Of a DNA stretch of 64,000 bases, positions 41,990 to 53,990 are shown one piece after another. The DNA is taken from contig JAQPZY010001423.1 in NCBI GenBank assembly GCA_029931535.1, positions 758,501 through 822,500 on the forward strand. Reading direction: 5' to 3'. Every line of letters begins with the position of its first letter. The stretch's first letter is position 1. Made by a program: the position numbers and the translations under genes. A model generated the notes under the pieces. The model had not been told where the DNA came from, made no database searches, and saw only the letters and a list, made by a program, of their open reading frames with translations. This stretch comes from Margaritifera margaritifera (lineage: Eukaryota; Mollusca; Bivalvia; Unionida; Margaritiferidae).

Positions 41990-43385
41990 GATGTCAAAAA
42001 CCGCTGGACCAGTTTGGATAAAACATGGTATGAATGTTTCTTATGAGATGCTCTACCAAAATTATGTCTGGGGTGGCTCCGCTAGCTATGGTGTGTCTTC
42101 CATAGCAACCAAAAATGGAAGGCATATTTTCAAAATCTTCTCCAGAAGGGTAAGTCAATTTTTATTAAATTTGGTAGGAATGTTTTTTAGGACATACTTA
42201 ATCAAAGTATGTCCGTGGTGGCTTCCTTAACAACGGTGTGACTTCCTTATCAATAAAATCGGAAAAGCTCATTTTTACTTCTCCATGGAGAAACTGTTTC
42301 AACTTCTCCAGAACGGTTGAGCGAATTTTGCTCAAACTTAGTAGGAATATTTGTAAGGATGTGATTGATCAAATGGATTCGGCCCCCCCCCCCCCCAGCA
42401 ACGGTATGGCTTTCTTAGCCACCAGGTGGAAACTCTATTAAATTACTCCAGAACGACTAAGCCAATTTTTGATCAAACTTGCTAGGAGTCTTTCCTAGGA
42501 TGTGCTGTATCAAAACTCTCTGGAGTGGCTCCCCTACCAACAGTTTAGTTTCTACCAACTAGGTGGAAAACATACTTACAGCTTTTTCTCCAGAACAGTT
42601 GAGCCAATTCTGATGAAATTTGGTACTTGTCAGGAATGTTTCCTAGGACATACTTTTCAAAATTTGTCTGGGTGGCTCACATAGTAAGACTGTGGCTTCA
42701 ATAGCAGCTATATGCAAAACCAATTTCTGACGTAGGAAAAGAACTTTACCAATTTTAATCAAATATGTTATGAATATTTCTTGTAATATACAATATCAAA
42801 ATGGTTTATCGAGGTGGCTCCTCTAACATTGGCGTGACTTCCTTAGCAAGCAGGTGTAAAACCTATTTTCAACTTCTTTTCTCGAACAGCTGAACGAGTT
42901 TTTATCAAATTTGGAAGAAATGTATCATAGGCCATACTTTATTATAATTGGTTTTGGGATGGCTACCCTGCCAATAGCGTGGCTTCCATAACAACCATAT
43001 GGAAAACTTATTTTTCACTTACACTCCAGAACGGATGATCTAGCTTTGATAGAACTTGGTAGAAATGTTTCTTATGTTATGTTCTATCATATTTATGTGT
43101 TGGGTGACTCCCCTAACAATGGTGTTGCTTCCATAACAACCATTCAAAAAACTATTTTAGCTTCTTCTCTTGAATGGCTAAGCCAACTGATTATCCTTGG
43201 TAGGAACAATTTGTATAACCTGTCCTAACTACTTTGTTTCCACGGTGAGTCCCTGGCAACGGCGTGGCTTCCATAAAAACTTGGTGGAAAATATATTTTC
43301 AACTTTTTTTGAACGGCTGAGCCAATCTGATCAAACACGGTAGGAGCTTTTCAAATGATATGTTTTGCCAAATTTATTTTGAGGA
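41990..43385. repeat. Degenerate ~155-bp tandem repeats, about nine units
   Basis: A pattern recurs every ~150-160 bp: CCAGAACGG(T/C)TGAGCCAATTT, then TTGGTAGGAATGTTTC, then GGTGGCTCCCCTA, then GTGGCTTCCTTAGCAACC. Units differ by substitutions and small indels, so this is an old satellite-like array. A poly-C tract lies at 42386-42398. Short open frames inside are by-products of the repeat. Confidence 0.85.
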
Positions 43386-46300
43386 CATTAGAAATATGAC
43401 ATTGTCGTTGAACATCAATGGATATTGAAAGATTTAAATGGTAAAGGTTCGAAGTATGTCTTTACACCCTGTCTTGCATTGAAAATATTCAAATTTGACA
43501 TCACGTATCTGTCAATTGCACGCGAACGGACAAAGAGCAAAGCGAGAGTATTGTGCAACTGAACGCTATGGCTGAGCGAAAAGCAATCCTGCAAAGAAAG
43601 TATCGCACGACAGAAAACGGTTAATAGCTTCTGCATGCAGTCCGTTTGTAATTTAAGAAAAATCAATATGTTATTTATGACTCAACTCTGCAGTTTATTT
43701 GATTTATATAATATAAATTTCAATGTGACACTGAGAAGATGATTTTTACCGAATGCACGTGAAATTTTTGTGCTTTTTGAGTAAGGCAAATGGTGAACAC
43801 AAATTGATAGAAAGTGATTTTGAATTCTTCAGACGCCAACGAGAAAGAACACATCTGCAGGAAGGTAAAACTGCCAAAACAAAATCAGGTAAAGTTTCCT
43901 GGGACTAAAATAGCATTTAATTGAATGGTCATCGGAGTTTGTTTTTATTACCGTCTTTCCAGGAAGACTGCTTTTACCATTATTAGCAAAGAGGACAATT
44001 TACCTCCGCACCGCTTGCAAAACGGGCTTTAGAGAATCACGCACTCCGATTGGATAAAATCGCATGTTTTCCAATAGAGTAGGCACGGACTGGTTTGATA
44101 TATGACATGCCGATTGGTAAAAAAAGGTTCACTCGGAACTTTGTGGCTCTGGCGTCTATGGACTTAATCATAGTTACTATTTCTGGGTCAGTACCCACGA
44201 ATGTAGTCACTATTTTTAGAGCATTTTTCCTCTCTTTTTTTAGTGTTCTTGGCTTAGATTTAGGCGTTCTTCGTACTGATTTAAAGGAAATTGTTGATCT
44301 ATCCAAGAAGTAAAATCTGTGTTTGCAGTTCAGCCTCTCCAAAAAAATAAATAAAACATGCCCGATAATCTATCACAAGAACTTAACTGTAAGTTTGTCT
44401 AGGAAGATACTTTTGATTAACATATGTATTTTATGGATTTCAACACATTGGAAAGTTCATTACTGATGGAAAGTTCAATACTGAATAGCAAATGTAGACA
44501 ATATATAAGGAAAATAATTGTATACTGAGTCCTTTCATTCCGCCGGAAACAACAAAGTATTATCTTCCATTGCGAAGCCAACTGGTGTCAATGCCTCCTT
44601 TTAAGTCTGTCCCAGCGGTCTTGAGCAATGCCTTGACACGATTAATCAATAAATCTGTTTTGTTTTCTTCATACCAGCTGAATGTTAAGACATTATCCAC
44701 CCATTCATATAAAGGCTTGGTATTGATTTTTCACCTATTCTTTAGAACACTTGTTGTCAGGATGGTAGTACTAAGAAGATACAAGAAATGAAACATAGAA
44801 AACGAACCCATCTTGATATTACATGACCTCTTAATATCCTCGTGATGCAATGCTGCTCCCCGTCTGCTCGGATCGCATTCGTAGACTTTGCATTGAATAG
44901 CTTGTGCCTTTTTTAGAATGTTCTTCAGATGTTACATTAGTTAATATGACCATCTCAAAATTTGCATATAACACACGTGTCGTAGCACCTGGTGCGATTT
45001 TGATTTGTTAACCGTGTTGCACTAACTTATTATTAATACGCATTGTAATCAGAACTACTTTAATTTATTATAAAGTTGTAAAAAGGTCGAAACTCCCACT
45101 TTCCTGATAGACAGACCAAAACTGGGCAGAGGGATAAGCCTCGCGATGTGACAGTAGTGAAACCTAAAATGGGGTCACATTTAGAAAGGCCCGAACGTTG
45201 CACTATCAACATCTACAATCAATCTGCTCAATTACGCCCCGGTGATTATAGCAAACCAACAGGTCCTTTTCTATCACCAGTAATACAAATCCTGAAACCA
45301 TTAAATCGAATGATCGATGGTTCAAACGTCAACCAACAGGTGTAAACAGTCTTACCTATATTATGAGAAGAATGACCAGTGCAGTTGGACTCTCCTGAAG
45401 ACAAGAAGCTTTCCAATCACAGTACGCGTAAATATCTTGTGCAAAAACTCCGCGAGCAAAATATTCCGGCGAATCAGACATTGCCAATAACAGGCCATCG
45501 CAACATCCAATCTGTAAACAATTATAGCCACATCAATGATGATTAGTACAAAAACATATCCAGAGTTTTGCCTAATCTATCATCGACATAGTTGTGACCT
45601 ATCCTCAACAAATCTATACAGAATCATGTCGCATAAAATATGTACATGTACTCTTGTACAGCTTGTGCACAACACGTCAGCAGCACTGCAGTTTCAAGGA
45701 GGCTTATGTACAATTTTTGGTGGAAGCATCAATTTTGACAATTTTGAGATCCACATTCTCACACACACTGACAGAATCCAAGAAGAAAAGCCAGTAAAAA
45801 GGCACATAATTATTGAATCGGACACTGGCTCTAAGTTTTAAGTGAAAAGATCGCGCGGAAAATGACGTCACTATGGGATACAGTTTGACTGCTTTTGTCG
45901 ATGAACAGATGAAAAAACTCTCATTTCGATGTACTTGGATGTAAAAGACCCCCCCCCCAATATCCGATTTAGAATGTTTGTTTATATATTTGACTGCAGT
46001 CTACACAGCTTTAACGTTCATATTTGTTACTTTTTCTTTCATGGGGGATTATTTTACATTCACAATAGATGACCTAGCTGATGTGCTAAGGCACACTCAA
46101 GTGCACTGGGTACACAAGGAGTGTCCCATGAAACAATTAGTTGAATGGCAAATCAAACTACGTTTCAGTCATGGGATAAACAGAATCTCAAATTTGTGTT
46201 CATTTCATATGATATTTATTAAACTCGTTATAATTTTTCATTTTTGCCAGCCAAAAGGGCTCACAAACATATTTTTAAAAAAAATCATAATCAGCAGTAG

Positions 46301-47514
46301 TTTCATAAATATCATACGAAAACTAATTTTAGATCCTCTATTTCTGTTATGGATCTCGCTGGTTTGTTTTTGTTTTTGCTTTATTTCTTATAATAAAAAA
46401 GTTACTTTATATTCAACGAAAAGTTGCAAAACATTCTTCTTAAAGAATACATAGGTGGAAACATATGTTAACCGGTTAACAACACTCAACAAGACATAGA
46501 CACAAAACAAAATGCAGGGCGTGAAAGGATTAACATAACAAACAGGCCTGATTCACACAGCTAAAAACCATCCTTAAAGCAACAAAATATTATCACCAAC
46601 TAGAAGACTTCAAAAGTTACCACTGAATGATTTCATTTACACTTATAACATGCCAAAATCAATAAAGGAATACTTGTTTACCAGAAACTGAATAAACAAC
46701 ATATTAGTTGGGAAATGCAGGTCTATTAAAATAAATGTTTTTTTTCTAAACCAAAGACTTGTGACATGGAGACATCTCCCCTTCGCTCAATCTCCTTTGC
46801 ATTTGCCCTTGTCGATGAAAATCTTGTTTTGCTGTATTTTGACAGGCGCTAAGGTCGATTGATATGCTATTTTGACAGGCGCTGACATCTATTGATATGC
46901 GATTCCAACATCGGGGCACTCCAAGCCATTCATAGTATACTTTTTTTAAATAACAACTTGCCTTTCACTGTAGATATAGTTATAGATAAAATCTTTCACT
47001 GGCCTTATGATGAGACCAACCCAGTAAATATAATTGAGTTAATGAGGCTCAGAAAAAAACTGTTCTTTGATAGTATGTCAGTCTGTGGTCAATAAATAAT
47101 AAAACGATTGGATCATGACATTTTTCCTACACCCTCTCACCTGTAAAGACTAACAAATAGGTTAAAAGGCGACAATTTTCGCAAACTTGCTTTCATTTTA
47201 GATGTCCTGACTGATAGCACATTTCTATGGACTAAGGCGTAACCAACGAAGTAGACATAATGTGAAGTTAACGAAGCTATAAAGAATTGCAAAGTATGTT
47301 TGCTGTCCCTTGACTGGCAAATAAACAAATTAAGTTTTCTCATAATTTTGAATGATGTGATTGGCTGCCACTTGAGGTTAACCTGTCTTGATGTGATTGG
47401 CTGTCACTTTAGGTTAATCTGTCATGATGGACATCCGATTGTAGTATTGGCCTAAACATTGCACAAGTCTGCCACAGAAAACACATGGTTACTATTATCA
47501 GGCTGTGAACTCTG
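43386..47514. other. Intergenic, no gene seen
   Basis: Several short open frames but no domain, repeat of coding pattern or splice structure that I can support. Confidence 0.4.
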
Positions 47515-50240
47515 TTATTGGCTGTTCCTTGCATATGGAGAATCAACTGCATGAGATACACATGGAAATGATGATAACAAGGAACAACATTTTTAAACTT
47601 TAAGTTTAAAAAAAATGCAAACTCTACATGCTTGAGTATGTACTTGTAATTCAACTCAAGGATGCTTGAAAATGTTTAGAATTGTCATTTACTTTTCACA
47701 TGTTTAAATTTTATCGGTAATCAAGGTGTATCCAACACATTATAGATACGGAATACCATTTGTTATATACTTTATGCCAAGTCCTATTCAATTTGCACTA
47801 AAGTAAGTATTTAATATTATCCCACACTGAACGTAGACAAGGCCATATCGCAGTTCAACTACTGCACGTACCGTTGTTAACCATGAGACTTAGTTAACCA
47901 ATCGGAGCTTGAAAATTTATTATCGCAAATTTATTTATTTATTATGCGATGTACTAATATAGGTTACAGAAAACATGGCGTACGCATACGCTGATGGCAG
48001 GGAAATCAAAGTCACGATATTGTAGATGTTGGAATAATTTTTAATGGGATGCTGTTGTCGGCGGTGGAACGGCCAATGCGGATAGTATAGAGGATTGGTT
48101 ATTGACTGAGTAACAATCTCGGTTTAAATTTTGCAGACAAGAAAATGCAATTGCAAAAAAAAAAAAAAAAAAAAAATTTGGTCGTTCAGCACAGCGTCGC
48201 GAATATTATCCGCGTATGTAGCTCAGTGAATTTTCACTTGAGATTCTCGAAACTGAGTAAAAATTATCCAATTCGTTTCGTGCACAAGTGATTTCAACAC
48301 CATACAGAGCAACACCACTCATTCTATACACGCTGAAAAAGAGTGTTTTGTGTACATGCAATCCGCCATGTTGGTCTTGGAGTTATAGAAGAGTCCCTTG
48401 TTGATACAGGACTGAACAGTTATGAGAGCCATCGCGTGTCACAGGTAAGAAACATCGTCTACTGGAGTAACTAGACAACTCATAAGTAAATATTTAAAAT
48501 AGTTTAAAAAAAAAAAAAAAAAAAAAAACTAAATGAGGCATAAACTGTTCAATCCTATATCAAAAATGGACTCTTTCATAACTTCAGGATCAACATGGCG
48601 GATTATATGTACAAATACCAATCTTTTTCAGTATGTACCGAACGAATTGTGTTGCTCTGTACGTCAATATAAATGGTGTTGAAATCATTTGTGCTCGAAA
48701 CGAATTAGGTAATTTTATATACATTTCGAGACGCTTTCGTGAAAGTTCACTGAGTTACAGACGCGGGTATCATTTGTAATGCTGAGCTGAACAAACTACA
48801 AGTAGAACTACCCCTTGAAAAGACAGAGACACATATTTTGTACAAACTAGCGTTGATTGTGCACCAAAAAGGGCAGATCCTCTCATTGAAAATAAACAAT
48901 ATGTTGATTCTTCATCGACAAGATGAGAAAGACACTGGTATTTCGCCGCCGTGAAAACTTTGCCAGCACCGCAGCGTGACAGTTTAATTTATGTTACCGC
49001 TGTTATGTGATGTCACGAAGAAGTAAGCATGAATGAGATTCATTCACTTAGAATTTATGATGTATGAGGTATTTTGAAATCATTCGCGTGAAAATGACAA
49101 ATTTAATTGCAGTGACAGTGTACAAAATAACGTTATTAATATATTTATTGGTGTAAAGTATATAATAAATAGGTTACTGAATTTATTATGAGACCCATTC
49201 GTGTGGACTAAAGTCCATTTCAACACGGTCTAATAGCATACCCTTCACCAAATTAACCATGTTAACTACAAACCTTGACAGCACGAGAGCTCATTTATTT
49301 TGAGCCGGTAAATGAATGTTAATTTCAGTTAGAAGTATAATTTACAGCAGACGACGGTAGACGCGGCAATTCCTTTAGAAATCAGTCATTTTTGCATGTC
49401 ACTATCGGTAATTTTCTGCAAGTTATTATGGGTATGACTGGTATAAGGTTCCCCATTAATAGATAAATTCATTGATATAAGGAGTGAACGAGTACAAGTA
49501 TAACATTTTACCAGTTTTACCCACAATGCGAGTCGAATACATTCTACTCTACGAAAGAGACTCGGGGGTATTCGTAGTAATGCTTCTCAAATTGGTAAGT
49601 TTTTTGGCGGACGTACATTCCGTTGGATGTGCGAAGAATAGATTTGTATAGAAAGCCTGACTCGACTGTATCTGTATACAGAAATTGAAGATATCAGTCT
49701 GGGGATAATACAGTAAAATCTGCGCCCCCTTGCGGCTTGTTTACGTCAAGCGGATGAATTTTGGTTTCATCCCTTGAGCAACTATTGACAGTATCGATAT
49801 TATGACATCATAATGTGCATGACGTCAACAGTCACGATGGGCAAATAAACAAGTAAATTGATCTTACATCATGCTTCTTGTCTGACATAAATATAAGTTT
49901 CGTCTACATTGAAGATGTAAATTGACATACTTTTTTTACATTATTAAATTTATTTTTCAATTTTTAACGCCCACAACAGAGCTACAGTCTGACTTTCACT
50001 CAGTCCTTACTACAATGAACAATTATTCCCTAATGTTGTTATGAAAACAATATGTCAAGCTGGCATCCACAGCAGGAAATCCGTACATCTTACAGAGAGT
50101 TTGGTTCTCTTTCGTTCCTACCATGTAGAATATAATGAACAACCGATGTTAGCATCTCAGAGACTGGCCAGCATCAACTGGATCAAAGAAAAATCGGCAG
50201 ACAAAACTCCAAGAAAAGTTATAAATTATGTCGCCTGTAA
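47515..50240 (+). repeat. Diverged ~3-kb interspersed repeat, copy B
   Basis: Same block order as 3530-6600. It lacks the expanded 26-bp array and carries two poly-A tracts (48157-48177 and 48508-48528). Between them an imperfect inverted repeat pairs 48200-48440 with 48540-48780 (for example AATTTTCACTTGAGA and its counterpart, and CAAGTGATTTCAACACCA with TGGTGTTGAAATCATTTG), suggesting a foldback element inserted only in this copy. Confidence 0.65.
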
Positions 50241-50324
50241 CGGTTTACCTAAAGGCAGTGAGCCAAAAAAGCCATGTGGTAATACGACACCTGCTGGAAT
50301 GGACGAAACCCAGGCTCATAAATA

Positions 50325-50990
50325 AATTCCTGGTAGTTATTAAAACCAACCGACCCATGGAACCACTCTGTGTAGATTTGCTCTAATTTGAAAACGCAAG
50401 GGAGATTACGAGCCTGTTGATAATTCACTACTTTACCAGGTATGCTCAAGCTGTGCCAACTCAAAATCAAACAGCCAAAAGCACTGCAAAGGTATTGTTT
50501 GAGAACTCTGTGGTGCATTATAGACCGCACAGCGATAACGGAAGAGATTTTGAATGTGGAGTCATCAAAGAATAGTGGAAAAGATTCGAATCACCAAGTA
50601 TCACCCGTTGGGTAATGGAATAGTCGAGGGGTTTAATCAAACCGTGCTGGACATGTTAGGCACCTTTGAGGGTAAATAGAAAGTTGACTAGAAATCCTAT
50701 GTTGCCCCACTTGTTATCGCTTATAAAGCTACAAGTTATGCTAGTACAGAGTATGCACCATATTATCAGATATTTGATAGGCACCCTAGGTGCCTGTCCA
50801 GGTCTTGCAGGCCAAACAGATGATAAGCAAAGCTCAAGCGTTAAAAGAAATTAAGAACATGCTAGACTTTGCAAACAAGACTACTTCGAGGGCAGGAAAG
50901 AAAATGGCTGACAGGAACAAAACATGTATAAGAGAGCATGAGGACACCTTATACTATTTCAAAAATTTGTATTATCATTTCGTGTAGGTA
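50325..50990 (+). pseudogene. Ty3/gypsy retrotransposon integrase fragment
   Basis: Scattered frames spell a Metaviridae integrase core: TNRPMEPLCVDLL with the first Asp, [39 protein letters not shown] with the second Asp, KYHPLGNGIVEGFNQTVLDM with the Glu, and SYVAPLVIAYKATSYASTEY then APYYQIFDRHPR. Multiple shifts and stops show long decay. No LTRs or gag/RT portions were found nearby. Confidence 0.85.
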
Positions 50991-51290
50991 CGAAATCACA
51001 ACGAACACACCTTGTTCTATTTTCTAAAATTCTGTATTGCCATCCCTCGTAGGTTTACGGGGATGTTTTAAAGGAACAACTATTAATTCAAAGAAACAAC
51101 ATAAACAACGAGCACACCTTGTACTATTTTTTAAAGGTTGTAGTACAATCTCGTGTAGGGGTAGAGGGTGTTGTATAGGAACAATTCTTGTTTCAAACAT
51201 ACAATGCGGGCACAAGGATTCATATTACCATCTCGTGTAGAGGTAAGAGGATGCTCCAAAGGAACAACTCTTGTTTTAAAGAAACTACGA
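50935..51290. repeat. Cluster of degenerate ~90-bp repeats
   Basis: Four imperfect units share GCACACCTTGTACTATTT, a (T/C)CGTGTAGG step and AAAGGAACAACTCTTGTTTC. A single related copy occurs near 7085-7165, beside the capsid-like relic. Confidence 0.6.
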
Positions 51291-51312
51291 TTTCAAACAT
51301 AAACAATATATA

Positions 51313-51609
51313 ATGCAATGTTTTTCAAAAGATAACAATTTACAGATTACATTTAATGATGATACCATGAAGGTAAGCTACATCAAATTCCGGTTGCACG
51401 AATTTCAAAACAGTACTGTATGAAGTAAGAATCAATTACATATATACAAATTGTATTCGGCTCAAGTTACTGTGCAATTCAAAGATCTTGTAAACTTCAC
51501 AAGGCTAGTCTACAACGATTCAATAAAAGCAGAGACAGAATTCATGGAAAACAAACTTCCATTAAATGGAGAACATGGTTACTCAGTATTTGAAGTAGTT
51601 GTTTTCTAA
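51313..51609 (+). pseudogene. Unrecognised small gene remnant with one in-frame stop
   Basis: The 98-codon frame is open apart from TGA at 51421-51423. The composition is protein-like: NNLQITFNDDTMKVSYIKFR, then VQFKDLVNFTRLVYNDSI and NGEHGYSVFEVVVF before TAA 51607-51609. I do not recognise the family. The resemblance of its 5' repeat neighbourhood to that of the 7.3-kb viral relic suggests it may come from the same kind of mobile element. Confidence 0.45.
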
Positions 51610-52411
51610 TCAGCGGAAGGCAGGTGACCACAGGTGACCATTATATACAGGACATTTATAGAGGAAATTTGCCGAGGGGAAATTAGAATGGCTCTTGTGA
51701 ACAGATGACCGCTGAAAACAGATGACCGTATCAACAGGTTTGAATATATAACTGAGAGAAGAAATGGAAGAAACAAAATACAACATACCTGTGATGCAAA
51801 GATTGTGTAACAGAAATGAGATCTGGTATTACAATAGATGAAATGGACAGAATATGGATAAAAATGAAAAGAGAATTGCATGTGAATGTTTAAAAGCAGT
51901 GAATTGTGACTGAATGTATTAGCACACGAAAATTAAATTCCATATACGAAGTATAGATGCACACTGTTCAACATACTCAATTCTGAGTTAGCAAAGGTAA
52001 CATTTTATCATAGATAAATCAATTCCAGATAGAAAAGAAAACAAATTAAAAAAATTAATGAAAACTAACTAGTACAACACCTTATCCTTTTCCTGAAACT
52101 CAGTGTATTGGCTTATATTGCTTTACTCACTTTAACCAAGTTAACATATCAAATGTATTTTTTTTTACAAAATTATTTTTACTATACTGAAATTTAATTT
52201 TCACAAACAAGTCATTAAACGTTTTTGATGACTACCCTTTAAACTTTGACAGTGATGACTCTATGAAAAGATACAGATGACAATGTGACACGAGACTCTG
52301 ACAAAATCAACTAAACTGGGCATTGTGGGTGTTAAATTCTGATTGAGTGATTTCCTACTGGCATTTGATAGACAAAAATGTATTAGAGTTAGCGAAATTA
52401 GTATAAAAAAT
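51610..52411. other. Intergenic, no gene seen
   Basis: Short tandem phrases (CAGGTGACCA twice at 51621-51640; ACAGATGACCG twice near 51709-51729) but no supported gene. Confidence 0.4.
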
Positions 52412-53990
52412 TTAATGCTTATTTCCAGATTCAAAAATTTCTGTCTGAATATAAAATACCTTTATCAGATGACGATGCATTGAAATTAAACAACAATAGC
52501 TTTGGTGAACTTTGAACAGTTTGAGTTGATGTTGCGCATATTTTTCACAAATCAAGTGTAGGTTGAATATCTGGTCTGTAGTGCTTCTTCCTGCTTTGAA
52601 ACCTGCCTGCTCTTTGGCAATGACTTTCTCTGCTTGGGGTTTCAATCTGTCAAGGGACACTTTCAGCATTACTTTGCTGTTATGGCTTATCAGATTTGAT
52701 GGTTTGGTAGTTTGAGCAGAGTTGAAGGTTACCCTTCTTGCGGGTACGTTGTCTCTTCCTGCTGCCTTGCCTGGCTTGAGTGACTTGATCGCTGCCTCAA
52801 CCTCTTATCTCAAAATTCGTCGTCTATCCTGGTACAGTAGGTGCACTGGTGACACTTGGGTCCCCACTTGGTACATGGGTGTAAAGTTCTGCATAGTATT
52901 CAGTCCATCTTTTCAGTATCTCGTCTAATTCTGTTAGACTGTTTCCTGCCTTGTCCTGGATAGCTAATACTATTGTCTGTTGCTTTCTTGTAAGTGTTTT
53001 GATAGTTTGCTCTCATTTGCGTGCAGTTTTTGTTCTATTTTATTACACTCTTTGCTTATCTATGTTTCTCCAGCTTTCCTAATTTCCCTCTTGATCTATG
53101 CATCGAATGTACTGTAGTCTGCAGCAGCTTGTTCGTGTATCTTCTTGGTTTGCTTCAGTTGTCTTCTTTTGTCACATAAGTCTAAGACATCATTGTTGAT
53201 TCAAATTTTTGTTTTCTTCCATCTTTGTTTTCCAAGTACTTGCTCTACCACTTTTATTCACTGACTCGTTGAATCTCTCTGTGAGGCACTCGACATCCTC
53301 CTCCAGTATTATCAGTGGTGCAAACTTCCTGCCAAGTCTTGTCTGAAAGACTTCTCGCATGAGGGGGTCTTTCAGTTTCTCAGAATCATATTTGATCCTT
53401 GGGTTTAGTGGCTTCTGTATTTTATTAGTTTTTAGTCTAAAATTATCATTAGCAAGTCGTGGTCGCTTCAGAAATCAGCTTTGAGAAAGCTACTGGTTCT
53501 AAACCTGTGTTTTACAAGGATGTAGCCAGTTTAGTTATTGTGTTTGTTGTCTGGTGAGTGCCACGTCCATCGTCTGGATGACTTGTGGTGAAACAGTGTG
53601 TTGGCAACAGCCACATCGTTAAGTTTGGAAAATTCCAGCAGTCCTATGCCTCTGTAGTTTGACATTGGGTTTGCGTAATGGCCACAAGTTCCAGGCCACG
53701 CTTCATTGGTCTCGGCTCCTATCTTGTCCCCTTGAGAAACTAGGATGTCCTTCTTAGTGACCCTGTCGATCAGTTCTTGTAGCTATTGATATAATTCTTC
53801 AGTTTCTTCGTCATCATGATCTGATGTGGGTGCATATGCCTGTACTATTGTAACGTTGAATGGTGAGGCTTTGAGACCGATAGAGATGATTCTGCTCGAG
53901 ATCGGGCAGCAGCCTATCTATGCGTTCTTGTTCACGAGGAAGTTAATCCCGTTGTCCTGTTTTAGTTATTATATAGGAAGATTGTAATGA
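52412..53990 (-). mobile_element. Second decayed LINE, 3'-truncated
   Basis: On the minus strand an endonuclease-like segment (ASPFNVTIVQAYAPTSDHDD, then KKDILVSQGDKIGAETN) lies at about 53650-53900. Further down is the RT start LDRLKPQAEKVIAKEQAGFK, then AGRSTTDQIFNLHLICEKY (52540-52669). The copy ends inside the RT palm. It is from a different LINE family than 312-3540. Confidence 0.8.

Noticed and set aside
44037..44342. Basic 101-codon open frame (KSVRRTPKSKPRTLKKERK)
   Set aside because: Suggestive of a chromatin-type protein by composition only. The opposite strand is open too and no family motif is visible.
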